Of a stretch of DNA of 64,000 nt, positions 23,166 through 32,815 are shown piece by piece (the stretch's first letter is position 1; every line of letters starts with the position of its first letter). Source of the DNA: Ariolimax columbianus (Eukaryota > Mollusca > Gastropoda > Stylommatophora > Arionidae). Both the position numbers and the translations under genes were made by a program. Under the pieces are notes generated by a model that was not told where the DNA came from, made no database searches, and worked only from the letters and a program-made list of their open reading frames with translations. Where the stretch lies: positions 128,991,023-129,055,022 of the forward strand of contig JAVGWX010000003.1 in assembly GCA_036924085.1 (NCBI GenBank). The letters are read 5' to 3'.

Positions 23166-23720
23166 CAAGATGTCACACTCGCTAGCGGTCCATGATTTTT
23201 TCTAATAACTTTTAAACCCATGAACATAATTCAATAACATTTGACATGGTAATACATTGGTGTGTTAGAAGTATCATGAGCTCATAGCAAATTTTGCAAG
23301 TGGTCGTAATTAGCATCGGCATACCTGTATGTTACGGAAAATATTCAACAACACATCACAAGTCACACATTGAGTTTCTCGCGGAATTTTGTCTTGCAGT
23401 TCCCCGAGATTCGTTTACTTGTTACGACCCACTTTTCCTTTCAGCATGCCCATTAAGAAGAAATCAGGTGGGTAAGGTCAGCCGACTTTGGTGGCCAAGG
23501 TCCCTATATAGTAACACGATCTTTAAAGAAGGAAGCAATTCCAGCTCTGCTGACATTTGAGGTTAGGCATGTGGCTCCATCCTAGACAAGATAACCAGTA
23601 CGGAGTTCCTCGTCTAACTGGTTCACAGTTTACCCGTGTCAAGTTGCATTAAATCACGTTGATTGGTTTAAAAGTTATTAGGAAAAGCCATGGTCCAGCA
23701 GTAAGTGAGACAAGCTGATA
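23166..23720 (-). mobile_element. Decayed mariner-like element with imperfect ~80-bp terminal inverted repeats
   Basis: The left end (23166-23245, with 'ctaataacttttaaaccca') and the right end (23645-23720, with 'tggtttaaaagttattagg') are imperfect inverted copies. Between them the minus strand reads, across frameshifts, 'DGATCLTSNVS', 'PWPPKSADLT' and 'DFFLMGMLKGKVG', then 'LGELQDKIPRE'. This matches the DGA.CHTS...PWPPRSPDLTP.DFFLWG..K block of mariner/Tc1-type transposases. Only the C-terminal third remains, so this is an internally deleted, non-functional copy. Confidence 0.65.
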
Positions 23721-23730
23721 TGTTGGTAAA

Positions 23731-23890
23731 TACCTTCCGTAACATGCAGGCCTGCAGATGCTAATTGCGACGAACTGCACCGTCTTCTATGAACTCATTA
23801 TTCTTCTCACACACGAAGGTCATGCCAAATTAAACAAAAATTAGATTCATTGGTTTAAAAGTTTTTAGTGAAAACCAGGAGCCGGTATAT
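23731..23890 (-). repeat. Second fragment of the same mariner-like family, inverted
   Basis: 23731-23890, reverse complemented, aligns with 23190-23345: 'aattagcatc', 'gcatgttacgg', 'gagttcata', 'acttttaaacc' occur in the same order. It therefore forms an inverted arrangement with the left part of the neighbouring element. Confidence 0.6.
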
Positions 23891-24074
23891 ATTTATATAT
23901 TTGCACCGCTTTGACCCATTTAAAATTAGTTCCCCTGAGGACCAGGCGTTTTACCTTTCCAATAAACGAGTAAGTGCCAGTTAGAAGAATATTTATGCTT
24001 TTCTGTTTCTGACCGTAGATATTGGTGCTAGTAGTCGGGGTTAGCATTACTATGGTTCAGGATACTATAGACGT

Positions 24075-24790
24075 GGTATGTTCAAATGAAACCTGACCTA
24101 ACTGCACCAAGACGCATGAAGACGTCACTTTTGATGCAAACAGCACATACCAACCGTCAAGTTTGTACAATGTCATTATCCTTCGATTCTTAGTTTCCTT
24201 AGCAGACCGTTGAAAACATTGCGGGTGTGCCACGGAATCCGCACAGCGTTGATCAGTGAACAGTGATTCGGTTTCTAACAGCTGAAGGATTTCAACCAGT
24301 TGAAATTCATCGCAGAATGCAGGCAGTTTATGGTGACAAAAGTGTGACGAACGTAAGCTCCGGCGACGGTCTACCAGAATTGTTGCATCAATTTTGGCGA
24401 TGGCATCTTCTGACGCAACAATATGCGTCTTCCCTTTCAGAAGATCTTTCGTTAACTCACATCCTTCTTTAAACATCGTTGCCCAGTTCTTCACTGTTGC
24501 CTTCGACACACTTTTGTCACCATACACTGCCTGCATTTTGCGAGTAATGTCAACTGGTCAACATCCTTCAGCTATTAGAAACCGAATCACTGCTCGCTGG
24601 TCAACTTTGGATGGATTCCGTATCACCCCCGCCAGGTTTTAAACGGTCTGCTGAGGAAACTATGAGTTGGAGGATAATGACATTTTGCAAACCTGACGGT
24701 TGGTATAGGCTGTTTATATCACAAGTGACGTGCTTGTGCGCATTGTACGTATGTTCACTTGGTACAGTTAGGTAAAGTTTTATTTTAACA
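24075..24790 (-). mobile_element. Palindromic mariner/Tc1-like element (two inverted 5' ends)
   Basis: The left arm (about 24079-24350, plus) and right arm (about 24500-24790, minus) are inverted copies of the same 5' region: 'gaaacctgacctaactgcac', 'cataccaaccgtcaagtttg', 'cagaccgtt', 'cagtgattcggtttctaa', 'atgcaggcagt.tatggtgac'. The minus arm continues into a transposase N terminus: 'VIRFLIAEGC', a stop, 'MQAVYGDKSVSKATVKNWA', 'TMFKEG', 'KTHIVASEDAIAKIDATIL'. This is the helix-turn-helix region of mariner-type transposases. The plus arm encodes the matching 'VIRFLTAEGFQPVEIHRRMQ'. No catalytic domain is present. A third copy of this 5' region is at 46297-46660. Confidence 0.75.
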
Positions 24791-25080
24791 TGCCCCGTAT
24801 TTTCTCGTGCTGCTTAATGTATGAAGAAACTACTCGAAGTAATCAGTGTGAGCTGAGAATGTTAGAAATATGTTTTAATACCATGGCATTTGAAAGCGAT
24901 ACACCGTTCAAAGTAACCTTTATTGCCAGCCACAAAATGAAATGAATGGTTAGGGTCTGGCAAAATACGTCAGTGACGATAAAAAATACAAGTACAGCAC
25001 ATTTGTGATAGATAAACGTTCATTTCACGAAGGTTCAAGAATGTATTATATATTACAAATATGACCACGCGCTAAATGCT
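24791..25080. other. Non-coding spacer
   Basis: No feature recognised. Confidence 0.35.
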
Positions 25081-25084
25081 CGCC

Positions 25085-25800
25085 ACTGTGTGTGTGTACT
25101 ACATTTTACGAATGTGACCTGATATATGATGTTCGTCTCTGTGTGTGTACTACATTTTACAAATGTGATCTGATATATGATATTCGCCACTGTGTGTCTA
25201 CTACATTTTACAAATGTGATCTGATATATGATATTCGCCACTGTGTGTCTACTACATTTTACAAATGTGATCTGATATATGATATTCGCCACTATGTGTC
25301 TACTACATTTTACAAATGTGATCTGATATATGATATTCGCCACTGTGTGTCTACTACATTTTACAAATGTGATCTGATATATGATGTTCGCCACTGTGTG
25401 TCTACTATATTTTACAAATATGATCTAATAAATGATGTTCGTCACTGTGTGTCTACTACATTTTACAAATATGATCTGATATATGATGTTCGCCACTGTG
25501 TGTGTACTACATTTTACAAATATGATCAGATATATGATGTTCGCCACTGTGTGTCTACTACATTTTACAAATATGATCAGATATAGGATATTCGCCAATG
25601 TGTGTACTACATTTTACAAATAAGATCAGGTTTAGAATGTTCGCCAATGTGTGTACTACTTTTTACAAATATGATCAGGTATAGAATGTTCGCCAATGTG
25701 TGTACTACATTTTACAAATATGATCAGGTACAAAAAATGTTCGCCAATGTGTGTACTACATTTTACAAATATGATCAGGTACAAAAATGTTCGCGACTAT
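25085..25800. repeat. 51-bp minisatellite, about 14 units
   Basis: Unit 'gccactgtgtgtctactaca' + 'ttttacaaatgtgatctgat' + 'atatgatattc' (51 bp). The right-hand units are shorter (about 47 bp, 'gccaatgtgtgtactaca'). As 51 bp is 17 codons, frames stay open on both strands (164 codons on plus). The peptide is perfectly periodic and has no start or secretion context, so I do not call a gene. Confidence 0.95.
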
Positions 25801-25809
25801 GTGCCTATT

Positions 25810-26500
25810 CCATTAAAAAAAATATCACGCTAGCCCATTTCAGTTTTGACCTTTATGGAGCATAAGGTTACCAATGTATACATCAATATTCAGAAAAATC
25901 GTTTTAATAGTACTTTTCTACTCTTCCAGTGGTGGTTTCAACAACATGATGAGGTTATTAACCTCGAGCACATATTTACGGATGCAGCGCACTTGATATT
26001 TCTTCTCTAGTAAAGGGGTCTGACGATTAGGTGTATGATTGCCACCCCTGGATACAGCGGTTTCACCAGCAATTTTAAACTATTTGGAGTTTTCTATTCA
26101 CTTTCCATTACAAGCAGTTTTAATGTCGAACGTTGCAAACTCCCACAACAGTCACATAGTGACACCAGTATTTGTCCCTAAATTAATGGACTAAGACAGT
26201 GCAGGGCGTACGCAAACACAAGCCAGGGCGCTAACACAAATAAACAACAGCAACTGGACATACGTATCCATGTTCTTCTACAGACAGTGACTGACACACA
26301 AAGACATCTTCTGACATCAGCATTTGGTAGAGGAGAAAACGTCCGTTCAGAAGAAACAAACTGATCAGACTTTGCTAGTCACAGGTAGATCAAAAATGGA
26401 ACATACTTGTAAAATGGGGAAAAACAATATTAAAACGATATAAAAAAAGAAATGCCTTAGGGATTTTAACAGATCACACATGTAAGGTGAGTGAGCAAGT
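25810..26500. other. Non-coding DNA
   Basis: No recognisable gene. The rightmost part may hold more decayed CR1-like coding sequence, but I cannot support it. Confidence 0.35.
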
Positions 26501-26559
26501 CTAGGTATCAGTGAAAAAAGGCAAATGCAATGTTAGGTATGATTTAAAAGAAATAATTA

Positions 26560-27060
26560 AACATATGAGCATGTAAGTTGACAGTTAAACTGTATAAAGC
26601 AATATATAGATCTAGATTGGGGTAATGTCTACAGATGCGGAGTCATTGTAAAAGGGATAGAGACAGTTTCGAAATAATACAAAGAAGAGCGACAAAATCG
26701 ATAGTGGGATTCCAGAATTATAGTTATGAGGAAAGAAGAATGTCTTTAAATGGGGAAGATTTCAAGGTTATTTGATGCAGGTGTACGATAATAATCGAAA
26801 AGGATAAAATAGACTTTAGCAAGTTTTTCAAAATACTGCCATCTTCAAGAACAAGAGGGCACAATAAAAAAAAATAATATAAAAATGGTCAGATTAGATA
26901 CCGGGACATTGTTTTTTAGTCAGACAGTGGTGAATACTTGGAATGAATTGCCACAGAAATTAGTGGAGGCAGGGTCAATTAATGCATTCATGAATAGATT
27001 GGATGTGCATAGTTTTTAAATCAAGTGAATGTGTAATAAACTGGTTCTATACAGACTCTG
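26560..27060 (+). pseudogene. CR1-like LINE, RT C-terminal relic and 3' end
   Basis: Frames in order read 'KLYKAIYRSRLG.NVYRCG', 'KRDRDSFEIIQRRATKSIVG', 'FQNYSYEERRMSLNG', 'FSKFFKILPSSRTRGHN', 'NELPQKLVEAGSINAFMNRLD', which is the C-terminal region of CR1/L2-group reverse transcriptases. The 3' UTR begins the family's terminal hairpin ('aaactggttctatacagact') and is cut at 27060 by the RTE insertion; the rest of the hairpin resumes at 28820. Related copies lie on the minus strand at 49868-50850 and 59200-59960. Confidence 0.75.
27049..27060 (+). repeat. Target-site duplication, left copy (12 bp)
   Basis: 'atacagactctg', repeated at 28808-28819. The two copies bracket the RTE insertion and, once joined, restore the CR1-like hairpin. 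Confidence 0.85.
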
Positions 27061-28688
27061 TTGAACTTATAATGCGTCAGTGTTGACCATAGTGCCGCAT
27101 GCCACACTTTGTCAAACGCCTTTCTAAAGTCAATGAAGGCATGGTAGAGTTGTTGGTGATACGCTGAGTACTTCTCATTCAGTAGCCGAAGATTAAATAT
27201 CTGCTCGATGGTACTCCTACCCGCTCGAAAGCCCGCTTGTTCTTCGGCAATGATATTCTCTGCCTGTGGTTTCAGTCTATTAAGTATTATTCTCAAAAGA
27301 ACTTTACTTGGATGACTTATCAGACTGATTGTTCGATAGTTCTGACACATATTTAGGTTTCCTGGTTTATGCAGTGGTATAATTACTGATTTTGACCAGC
27401 TGGAGGGCCACTCTCCTGTCTGCCAAATTCTATTGCAGATGTATGTCAGGGTATCAATTGTTACCTCACCTCTCACTTGTAGGAGCTCTGCTGGGATATT
27501 ATCCACACCTACAGCCTTCCCTCTCTTCAGCATTTTCACGGCTTCATACACTTCTTCCCTTGTTATCGGTTGATTTTCTTCTATCAAACTCACTTCAGGA
27601 GACATTGCATTTTTGGGGTCACCTCGACCTTCATGCTTATATAGTTCCGAACAGTACTCTGTCCAGCGCTCACGAATGTCTTTAGCTTCTGTGAGACATT
27701 TCCCATTCTTATCCTGAATCGTTTTATTTCGATTTTGTACAGGCCTTACGAAGTCCTTGACTAATTTATATGCACCCTTGGCATCATTTCTTCCTAGTAT
27801 TTGTTAGATATATGCACACTGAGTCGTTATCCATTCCACCTTGGCCTGTTTCATCTTGGCCTTGATGTTTCCATTTATCTCACTATATTGCTGAATCCCA
27901 TCTAGTGATTTCTTCGCTATCTTCATTTGTCGTCTCTTGTCACATGACTCCAGTATTTCACTCGTGATCCATGCTTTCTTCTTAATCCTGCACCTACCTA
28001 GAACCTCAGATGCCGTGGAGATTAATGCCGGATTCAGGGCTTCAGTCATCGTCTCAACATCTGCCTCCTCGTTAAGAACCAAGAGAGGTGCGAATCTTCC
28101 CCCCATCACTGCTCCAAAGGTCTCCACTATATCCGGGTACTTCAACTTCTCCAAATCAAATCTCAGTCTAGTTATCTCTCTTTTCAGTACTTTCTTTAGT
28201 CTGAGATGCATGGTTATCAGCACTAAGTGATGGTCGCTCCCTACATCCGCCCCTGGGAAACGTCTTGTCTGGGCGCTATTGACGCTAGATCTGAATTTCC
28301 TTTGGGCCAGAATATAGTCTATTTGACTATGAAGTGTACAATTTGGGTTGTGCCACGTCCACCGTCTCGACATTTTATGTGGTCCTAGCGTATTCGCTAC
28401 TAAAAGCGTATTATAATACGCAAATTCCCGGAGTCTCAGTCCTCTATCGTTCGTGGTCACATTTCCGTATGCTCCACATGTGCCTTTCCAGTCACTTACC
28501 ATGTCTTCGCCAATGTTGGCATTCCAATCTCCCTGTACCACCAATATATCCTTCTTCGGTACCTCGTTTACCAAAGCCTGCAAGTCCTCGTAGAAGCTCT
28601 CAACCTCGCTGTCCTCATAATCTGAGGTAGGTGCATAGCATTGTATCACCGTGATATTGATGCAATGACGCATTATAAGTTCAACAGT
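27061..28688 (-). mobile_element. RTE-like LINE, inverted 5' segment: endonuclease and start of RT
   Basis: The minus-strand frame 28673-27804 is a truncated apurinic-type endonuclease: 'ITVIQCYAPTSDYED', 'VVQGDWNANIGED', 'RRWTWHNP', 'QIDYILAQRKFRSS' and 'RFPGADVGSDHHLVL'. One in-frame TAA at 27804-27806 separates it from the continuation (27803-27021), which reads 'GRNDAKGAYKLVKDF', 'RWTEYCSELY', then RT motifs 'GKAVGVDNIPAELLQ', 'NYRTISLISHPSKVLLRII', 'EEQAGFRAGRSTIEQI', 'FIDFRKAFDKVWHAALW' and 'LTHYKFN'. It stops before the catalytic YADD motif. The N terminus of the endonuclease is missing. Residues left of 27060 in the frame belong to the host LINE. Confidence 0.88.
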
Positions 28689-28807
28689 GATATTTTGAGT
28701 GTAATTGCATACCTTTATGAGCGTGGGATGGCGTGGGATTCTGGGAGTGTCTTCGTGTGTGCCCCAACGACCTGATAGGTTACGGGATGAACTTACTGAA
28801 CTGACTA
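28666..28807 (+). mobile_element. RTE-like LINE, 3' segment in opposite orientation
   Basis: On the plus strand the sequence restarts with the same codons at which the inverted segment stopped ('THYKFN'), continues 'SDILSVIAYLYERG', and after a deletion reads 'VCPNDLIGYGMN'. That tail parallels 'ITVPNDLVGHDTD' at the end of the RTE relic at 21130. The 20 bases 28666-28685 are the exact reverse complement of 27060-27079. This head-to-head layout with a shared breakpoint is what twin priming (5' inversion) yields. Confidence 0.75.
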
Positions 28808-28819
28808 ATACAGACTCTG
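28808..28819 (+). repeat. Target-site duplication, right copy (12 bp)
   Basis: 'atacagactctg', identical to 27049-27060. Confidence 0.85.
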
Positions 28820-28862
28820 CAAAGTCTTTGTAACCAGTATAAAGACGTTAAGTTAAGTTTAC
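28820..28862 (+). repeat. Remainder of the CR1-like 3' hairpin and tail
   Basis: 'caaagtctttgtaaccagta' + 'taaagacgttaagttaag' completes the hairpin interrupted at 27060 and ends in the short ttaag repeats seen at other copies. Confidence 0.8.
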
Positions 28863-28884
28863 GTGAAACATGCTGATCAATATC

Positions 28885-29075
28885 CCACCTTTTCCAAACA
28901 ATTCTCACTAGAAACAGGCCATTTCACGACAGTCTGGCTAAGAAAGGGGGGATGGCTACTGTGGTTCCCACAGCGATGAGCCTACTGGAGAAATCTCGCA
29001 TTGCACTGCAGTCAGGCGGACACCTTGTCAAGTACGTCTTGGGATATTAGGGGAGCCATTGCAACTCGTCACCAA
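28885..29075 (+). repeat. Dispersed repeat family D, copy 1
   Basis: Shares with 53960-54180 the blocks 'ctggaaacag/ctagaaacag', 'gagcctactgag/ctactggagaa', 'cattgcact' and 'gggatat/gggatacggg' in the same order. It also shares 'acagtctggcta' with family C. Too short and diverged to classify. Confidence 0.5.
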
Positions 29076-29254
29076 ATTATGTCGTCTAGTTTAAGTAGGA
29101 GTGTCATTAGCAGCGACATCGCCAGCAGTTAACGACAGGGAAACAAAGACATCGCCGAACAGTCACCAGATATAAACGCAATGATAAACATCACCAACAA
29201 TCACACAAACCCCAACGAAGCAGAGCCAATAGTATGGTAACACAAAATATGAAT

Positions 29255-29340
29255 GCATAGCGTGCGCACATACACGCACACACAGTGAGACAGAGAGAAG
29301 AAGATAGAGAGATAGAGAGAGAGACAAGCACGCATAGACA
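29255..29340. repeat. CA- and GA-rich low-complexity flank
   Basis: 'acacgcacacacag' followed by an agagaga run. It matters as the left flank of the rRNA-LINE insertion; CA-rich sequence resumes at 34749. Confidence 0.8.
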
Positions 29341-29380
29341 CTTGCAGACAGGGGCAGATAAGTAACATCAACAGAGAAAC

Positions 29381-29394
29381 GATCAGCCATAGAT
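29381..29394 (+). repeat. Target-site duplication, left copy (14 bp)
   Basis: 'gatcagccatagat' directly precedes the abrupt change to GC-rich sequence. An identical copy follows the (GAA)n tail at 34735-34748. Confidence 0.88.
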
Positions 29395-30032
29395 CTGGGG
29401 TAGTTGTCTCGCCGCCGCGATTCAATTTCAACCAGTGTTCGTAAAGCGATCTCAGTCCCACCAGGCGGAGCGATAGCGCGGGCTTGCGGAAAACGCTTGC
29501 TCGCCTTTCCCCGCAGAGCTATTGGGATGCGTCTTTTTTTGGCGTCTCCTCCGCCGAGGTGCGCTGCTCTGGTCCGTATCGACAAACGTTGTCAGTCGGT
29601 GGTGATTTATCTAAGGCTTATAGCAGAGCTCGACAGTTCGTCTCGCTGGTGGTCAGACTCTCGCAAAGAGCTTGTGACCGGCAAATGGAAAAGAGGAATC
29701 GTGCCTGAAGGCCATGTGTTCTCCCGGGGACCAACCCTCGGGAGAAGGGCAGGCCGGCAGGCCAAATTGTCTCTAGTCCCAGAGAAATTCATCGCCGGTG
29801 TCGTTGGGAGCCGTTCTGCACAGAGCGCTGCCATCCCTCCTCGAGCGAGCCCGGTCGGTCGGTCGTCTGGTGTGTGTAGGGGCCCCTGTCAGGCGGTCCT
29901 AGGTCGACAGAGTGAGGGACGAGGAGGAACAACAGTCCGTCTGTCAGTCGGTCCCTGCGGCCGTCCCAGTGAGGCTTTTTACACACCCGTCCTCCGCCGA
30001 CCGGTGTGTGCGGTACGTACGTCTCCGACATA
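29395..30032 (+). other. rDNA 5' external transcribed spacer-like sequence
   Basis: About 640 bp of markedly GC-rich sequence ending exactly at the 18S 5' end. Composition rises sharply at 29395. ETS sequences are not conserved between distant taxa, so identity rests on position and composition. Several GC-rich open frames here (up to 243 codons) are artefacts of composition. Whether 29395 corresponds to the pol I start site is unknown. Confidence 0.7.
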
Positions 30033-31313
30033 TATCTGGTTGATCCTGCCAGTAGTCATATGCTTGTCTCAAAGATTAAGCCATGCATGTCTAAGTTCAC
30101 ACTGTCTGATGGTGAAACCGCGAATGGCTCATTAAATCAGTCGAGGTTCCTTAGTTGACACGATCCTACTTTGATAACTGTGGCAATTCTAGAGCTAATA
30201 AATGCTTACCAAGCTCCGACCCTCGCGGAAAGAGCGCTTTTATTAGTTCGAAACCAATCGTCGTTTCCCCTCGCGGGGTTGCGGCGTCCCCACTGGTGAC
30301 TCTGGATAACTTTGTGCTGATCGCATGGCCTCATGTGCCGGAGACGCATCTTTCAAATGTCTGCCCTATCAAATGTCGATGGTACGTGACATGCCTACCA
30401 TGTTTGTAACGGGTAACGGGGAATCAGGGTTCGATTTCGGAGAGGGAGCATGAGAAACGGATACCACATCCAAGGAAGGCAGCAGCCGCGCAACTTACCC
30501 ACTCCCGGCACGGGGAGGTAGTGACGAAAAATAACAATACGGGACTCTTTCGAGGCCCCGTAATTGGAATGAGTACACTTTAAACCCTTTAACGAGGATC
30601 TATTGGAGGGCAAGTCTGGTGCCAGCAGCCGCGGTAATTCCAGCTCTAATAGCGTATATTAAAGTTCTTGCAGTTAAAAAAGCTCTTAGTTGGATCTCAA
30701 GCGCAGGCGGGCGGTCCGGCTCGCGCCGGTTCACTGCCTGTTGTCTCCTGTCCTACCGTCTGCCGGCTCTCTCCCACGGGTGCTCTTCGCTGAGCGCCCT
30801 GGGTGGCTGGCGTGTTTACTTTGAAAAAAAATAGAGTGTTCAAAGCAGGCTTCGGCGGCCTGAATAATGATGCATGGAATAATGGAATAGGACCTCGGTT
30901 CTATTTTGTTGGTTTTCGGAACTGGAGGTAATGATTAACAGGGACAAACGGGGGCATTCGTATTGCGGCGTTAGAGGTGAAATTCTTGGATCGCCGCAAG
31001 ACGAGATACTGCGAAAGCATTTGTCAAGAATGTTTTCATTAAACAAGAACGAGAGTCAGAGGCTCGAAGGCGATCAGATACCGTCGTAGTTCTGACCATA
31101 AACGATGCCGACTAACGATCCGCAGGAGTTGCTTCGATGACTCTGCCGGCAGCTTCCGGGAAACGAAAGTGTTTGGGTTCCGGGGGAAGTATGGTTGCAA
31201 AGCTGAAACTTAAAATAATTGACGGAAGAGCACCAACAGGAGTGGAGCGTGCGGCTTAATTTGACTCAACACGGCCAACACTTAAATGACTGACATGCCG
31301 AGACCACTTCCCC
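30033..31313 (+). pseudogene. 18S rRNA pseudogene, 5' two thirds
   Basis: Starts with 'tatctggttgatcctgccag' and carries the standard landmarks in order: 'ccgcgaatggctcattaaat', 'gggtaacggggaatcagggt', the 530-loop 'gtgccagcagccgcggtaat' at about 30620, 'ggaataatggaataggacct', 'gtgaaattcttggatcgccg', 'accataaacgatgccgacta' and 'gggggaagtatggttgcaaa'. The full gene is about 1.8 kb; this copy breaks up after the 'attgacggaagagcacc' region. Near-universal positions are changed: 'gagctaataaatgc' for 'gagctaatacatgc', an extra A in 'gttaaaaaagctc', 'aaataattgacgg' for 'aaaggaattgacgg'. It is therefore not a working rRNA gene. The large variable-region inserts look metazoan/lophotrochozoan. Confidence 0.95.
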
Positions 31314-31664
31314 TGGGTCTAATATGGAACGGGTGCTGAATTTAGACCCTCAGAAATCTGGGGTTATGCCCTCTGTGGCTCGGTTGGTCTGCATTCAGTG
31401 TTTGATAAAGGAATTGACGGAAGAGCACTACCACGAGTGGAGCCTGCGGCTTAATGTGACTCAACACGCAAATACTGTAGAACGACTGACAAATCGAGAG
31501 CACTTTCGCTGGGTCTAATAGTGAACGTGTGCTGGTATTAGAACCACGGAAGACAGGTCAGCTCTCTAACCTTCAAATGAAGGAAGGCTACGGAAATCGT
31601 GTCTCAACCCCGCAGAAACCGCAGGTTCCTGATACGTGGTCACTGACAAACAAAAGTCTTCGTT
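31314..31664 (+). pseudogene. Duplicated 18S/28S chimeric junction
   Basis: After 18S-derived 'gactgacatgccgagaccac', the sequence switches at about 31315 to 28S 3'-region sequence ('ctaatatggaacgggtgctg', 'tttagacc'). At 31408-31510 the 18S stretch returns ('aaggaattgacggaagagca', 'gagcctgcggcttaatgtga', 'gactgacaaatcgagagc') and switches again at the same point ('ctgggtctaatagtgaacg') to 28S ('gacaggtcag', 'gcagaaaccgcaggttc'). Both switches share 'ctgggtctaata', so the chimeric junction was formed once and then copied. Canonical 28S reads 'ctaatagggaacgtgagctg' here. Confidence 0.8.
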
Positions 31665-32050
31665 TAATTCGTCCTGGCCAAATAATGAACGGGTGCTGGA
31701 AATAGACCATCGGAAGACACTTTAGTTTTACCCTACAAATGACAGGGCGTTGCTACTAAATCCTGCTCAACTCGAGAGGAGCCGCAGACATTTGGTTCAC
31801 GTACCAGACTGAAAAGCCAATGGCGCGAGGCTACCATGTGAGGAATTAGAGCCGGACGCCTGTAAGCCGGAATCCCGCCTACAATCTCAGCACCACTGCA
31901 ATGGGAGGCTTCGATATGTTCGGGATCTGCGGATCGCGCCTCAACCCTACCATGTCGAGCCACAGAAAGAGGTCTCTCCCATCCGCCGATCAAAGCGGGC
32001 GGATAGCTGCTCGATACTCACCCTATACGGCGATGGGTTGCGAAACCACC
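31665..32050 (+). pseudogene. 28S rRNA 3'-end pseudogene
   Basis: Third and longest 28S copy: 'aatgaacgggtgctggaaat', 'gaagacactttagttttacc', 'atcctgctcaactcgagagg', 'gacatttggttcacgtacca', 'gaaaagccaatggcgcgagg', 'ggacgcctgtaagccggaat', 'cccgcct'. This is the terminal part of 28S (counterpart of 'taccatctgtgggattatga', 'acgcctctaagtcagaat'). Sequence to about 32050 ('gcggatcgcgcctcaaccct', 'tatacggcgatgggttgcga') is plausibly the variable 28S terminus or 3' ETS. Substitutions at conserved sites mark it as a pseudogene. Confidence 0.82.
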
Positions 32051-32815
32051 AACATAAGACTTAGTTCTTTGTCGGGGTGTCGAAAACAGTAGAGCAGCCA
32101 GGCGAACAACATCTCCGTGACATTACCAGGCTTGTCCCCTGGTTACATGCACTTCTGCTTCGATCTCTACCTCTGTACGCTATCAGCCATACCAATGGAC
32201 GCAGAAGAGATGCAGACCAGCGGACATTGCACACCTGCCCCACTGTGTTAACATCACAGGTGGCGGGGAATGCTAGGCGTACCATCCCTGCATAGAAGCC
32301 AAGAAAATAAAAGGAGCAAAGAGAAACCCCACTCACATGCAAATGTTACGTTTCTGGCAGGACATGACGATCCTGGGATACCGACACACTGGACTGCCTC
32401 TCTTCCGGGTAAACCAGTCCATATCATATATCATCTCATATATCATCACCGCACCCTATAGACACGAGTAGTGATGACTCGTTAGTCTGGTAAGACAACT
32501 TCCATAAGAGAGACAACTCTGATCCAAAACAACTGCTGCCTTGCAGATAGGCTGGGGACAGCCAAAGGCTAAGGAGGGCATCCCTACAGAAACGCCTGTT
32601 GAAATCGGATACACGGGGCCACAAGCCTAACGAAACAGTGCAACGTAAATCGCAGTATGATGACAGTACAACCGATCAGAAAAACGTATGGCGCTCATTC
32701 TGCAAAGTCCCGCCAGGCAGCGAGAGTGTCGGGCCTCTCGCCTCGAAGGGGCCCACCCTTGACTACTGGTGGTCACCCACTAGTGTGTTGTTGAGTCAAG
32801 GCACATGGCTATGGG
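32051..32815 (+). pseudogene. LINE 5' region / ORF1-like remnant
   Basis: Several interrupted frames lie between the 28S end and the endonuclease. The frame 32599-32829 is open, but I recognise no domain. Another frame at about 32150-32260 ('LCTLSAIP', 'TLHTCPTV') faintly resembles a retroelement zinc knuckle and may derive from yet another element. I infer 5' UTR or decayed ORF1 of the LINE because no boundary is visible before the endonuclease. Confidence 0.4.

Noticed and set aside
29404..30135. 243-codon plus-strand ORF and its overlapping frames
   Set aside because: GC-rich ETS-like sequence running into 18S; openness is due to composition and there is no protein motif.
30033..31313. 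Functional 18S rRNA gene
   Set aside because: It lacks the last third, has changes and an indel at near-invariant sites, and is fused to 28S fragments.
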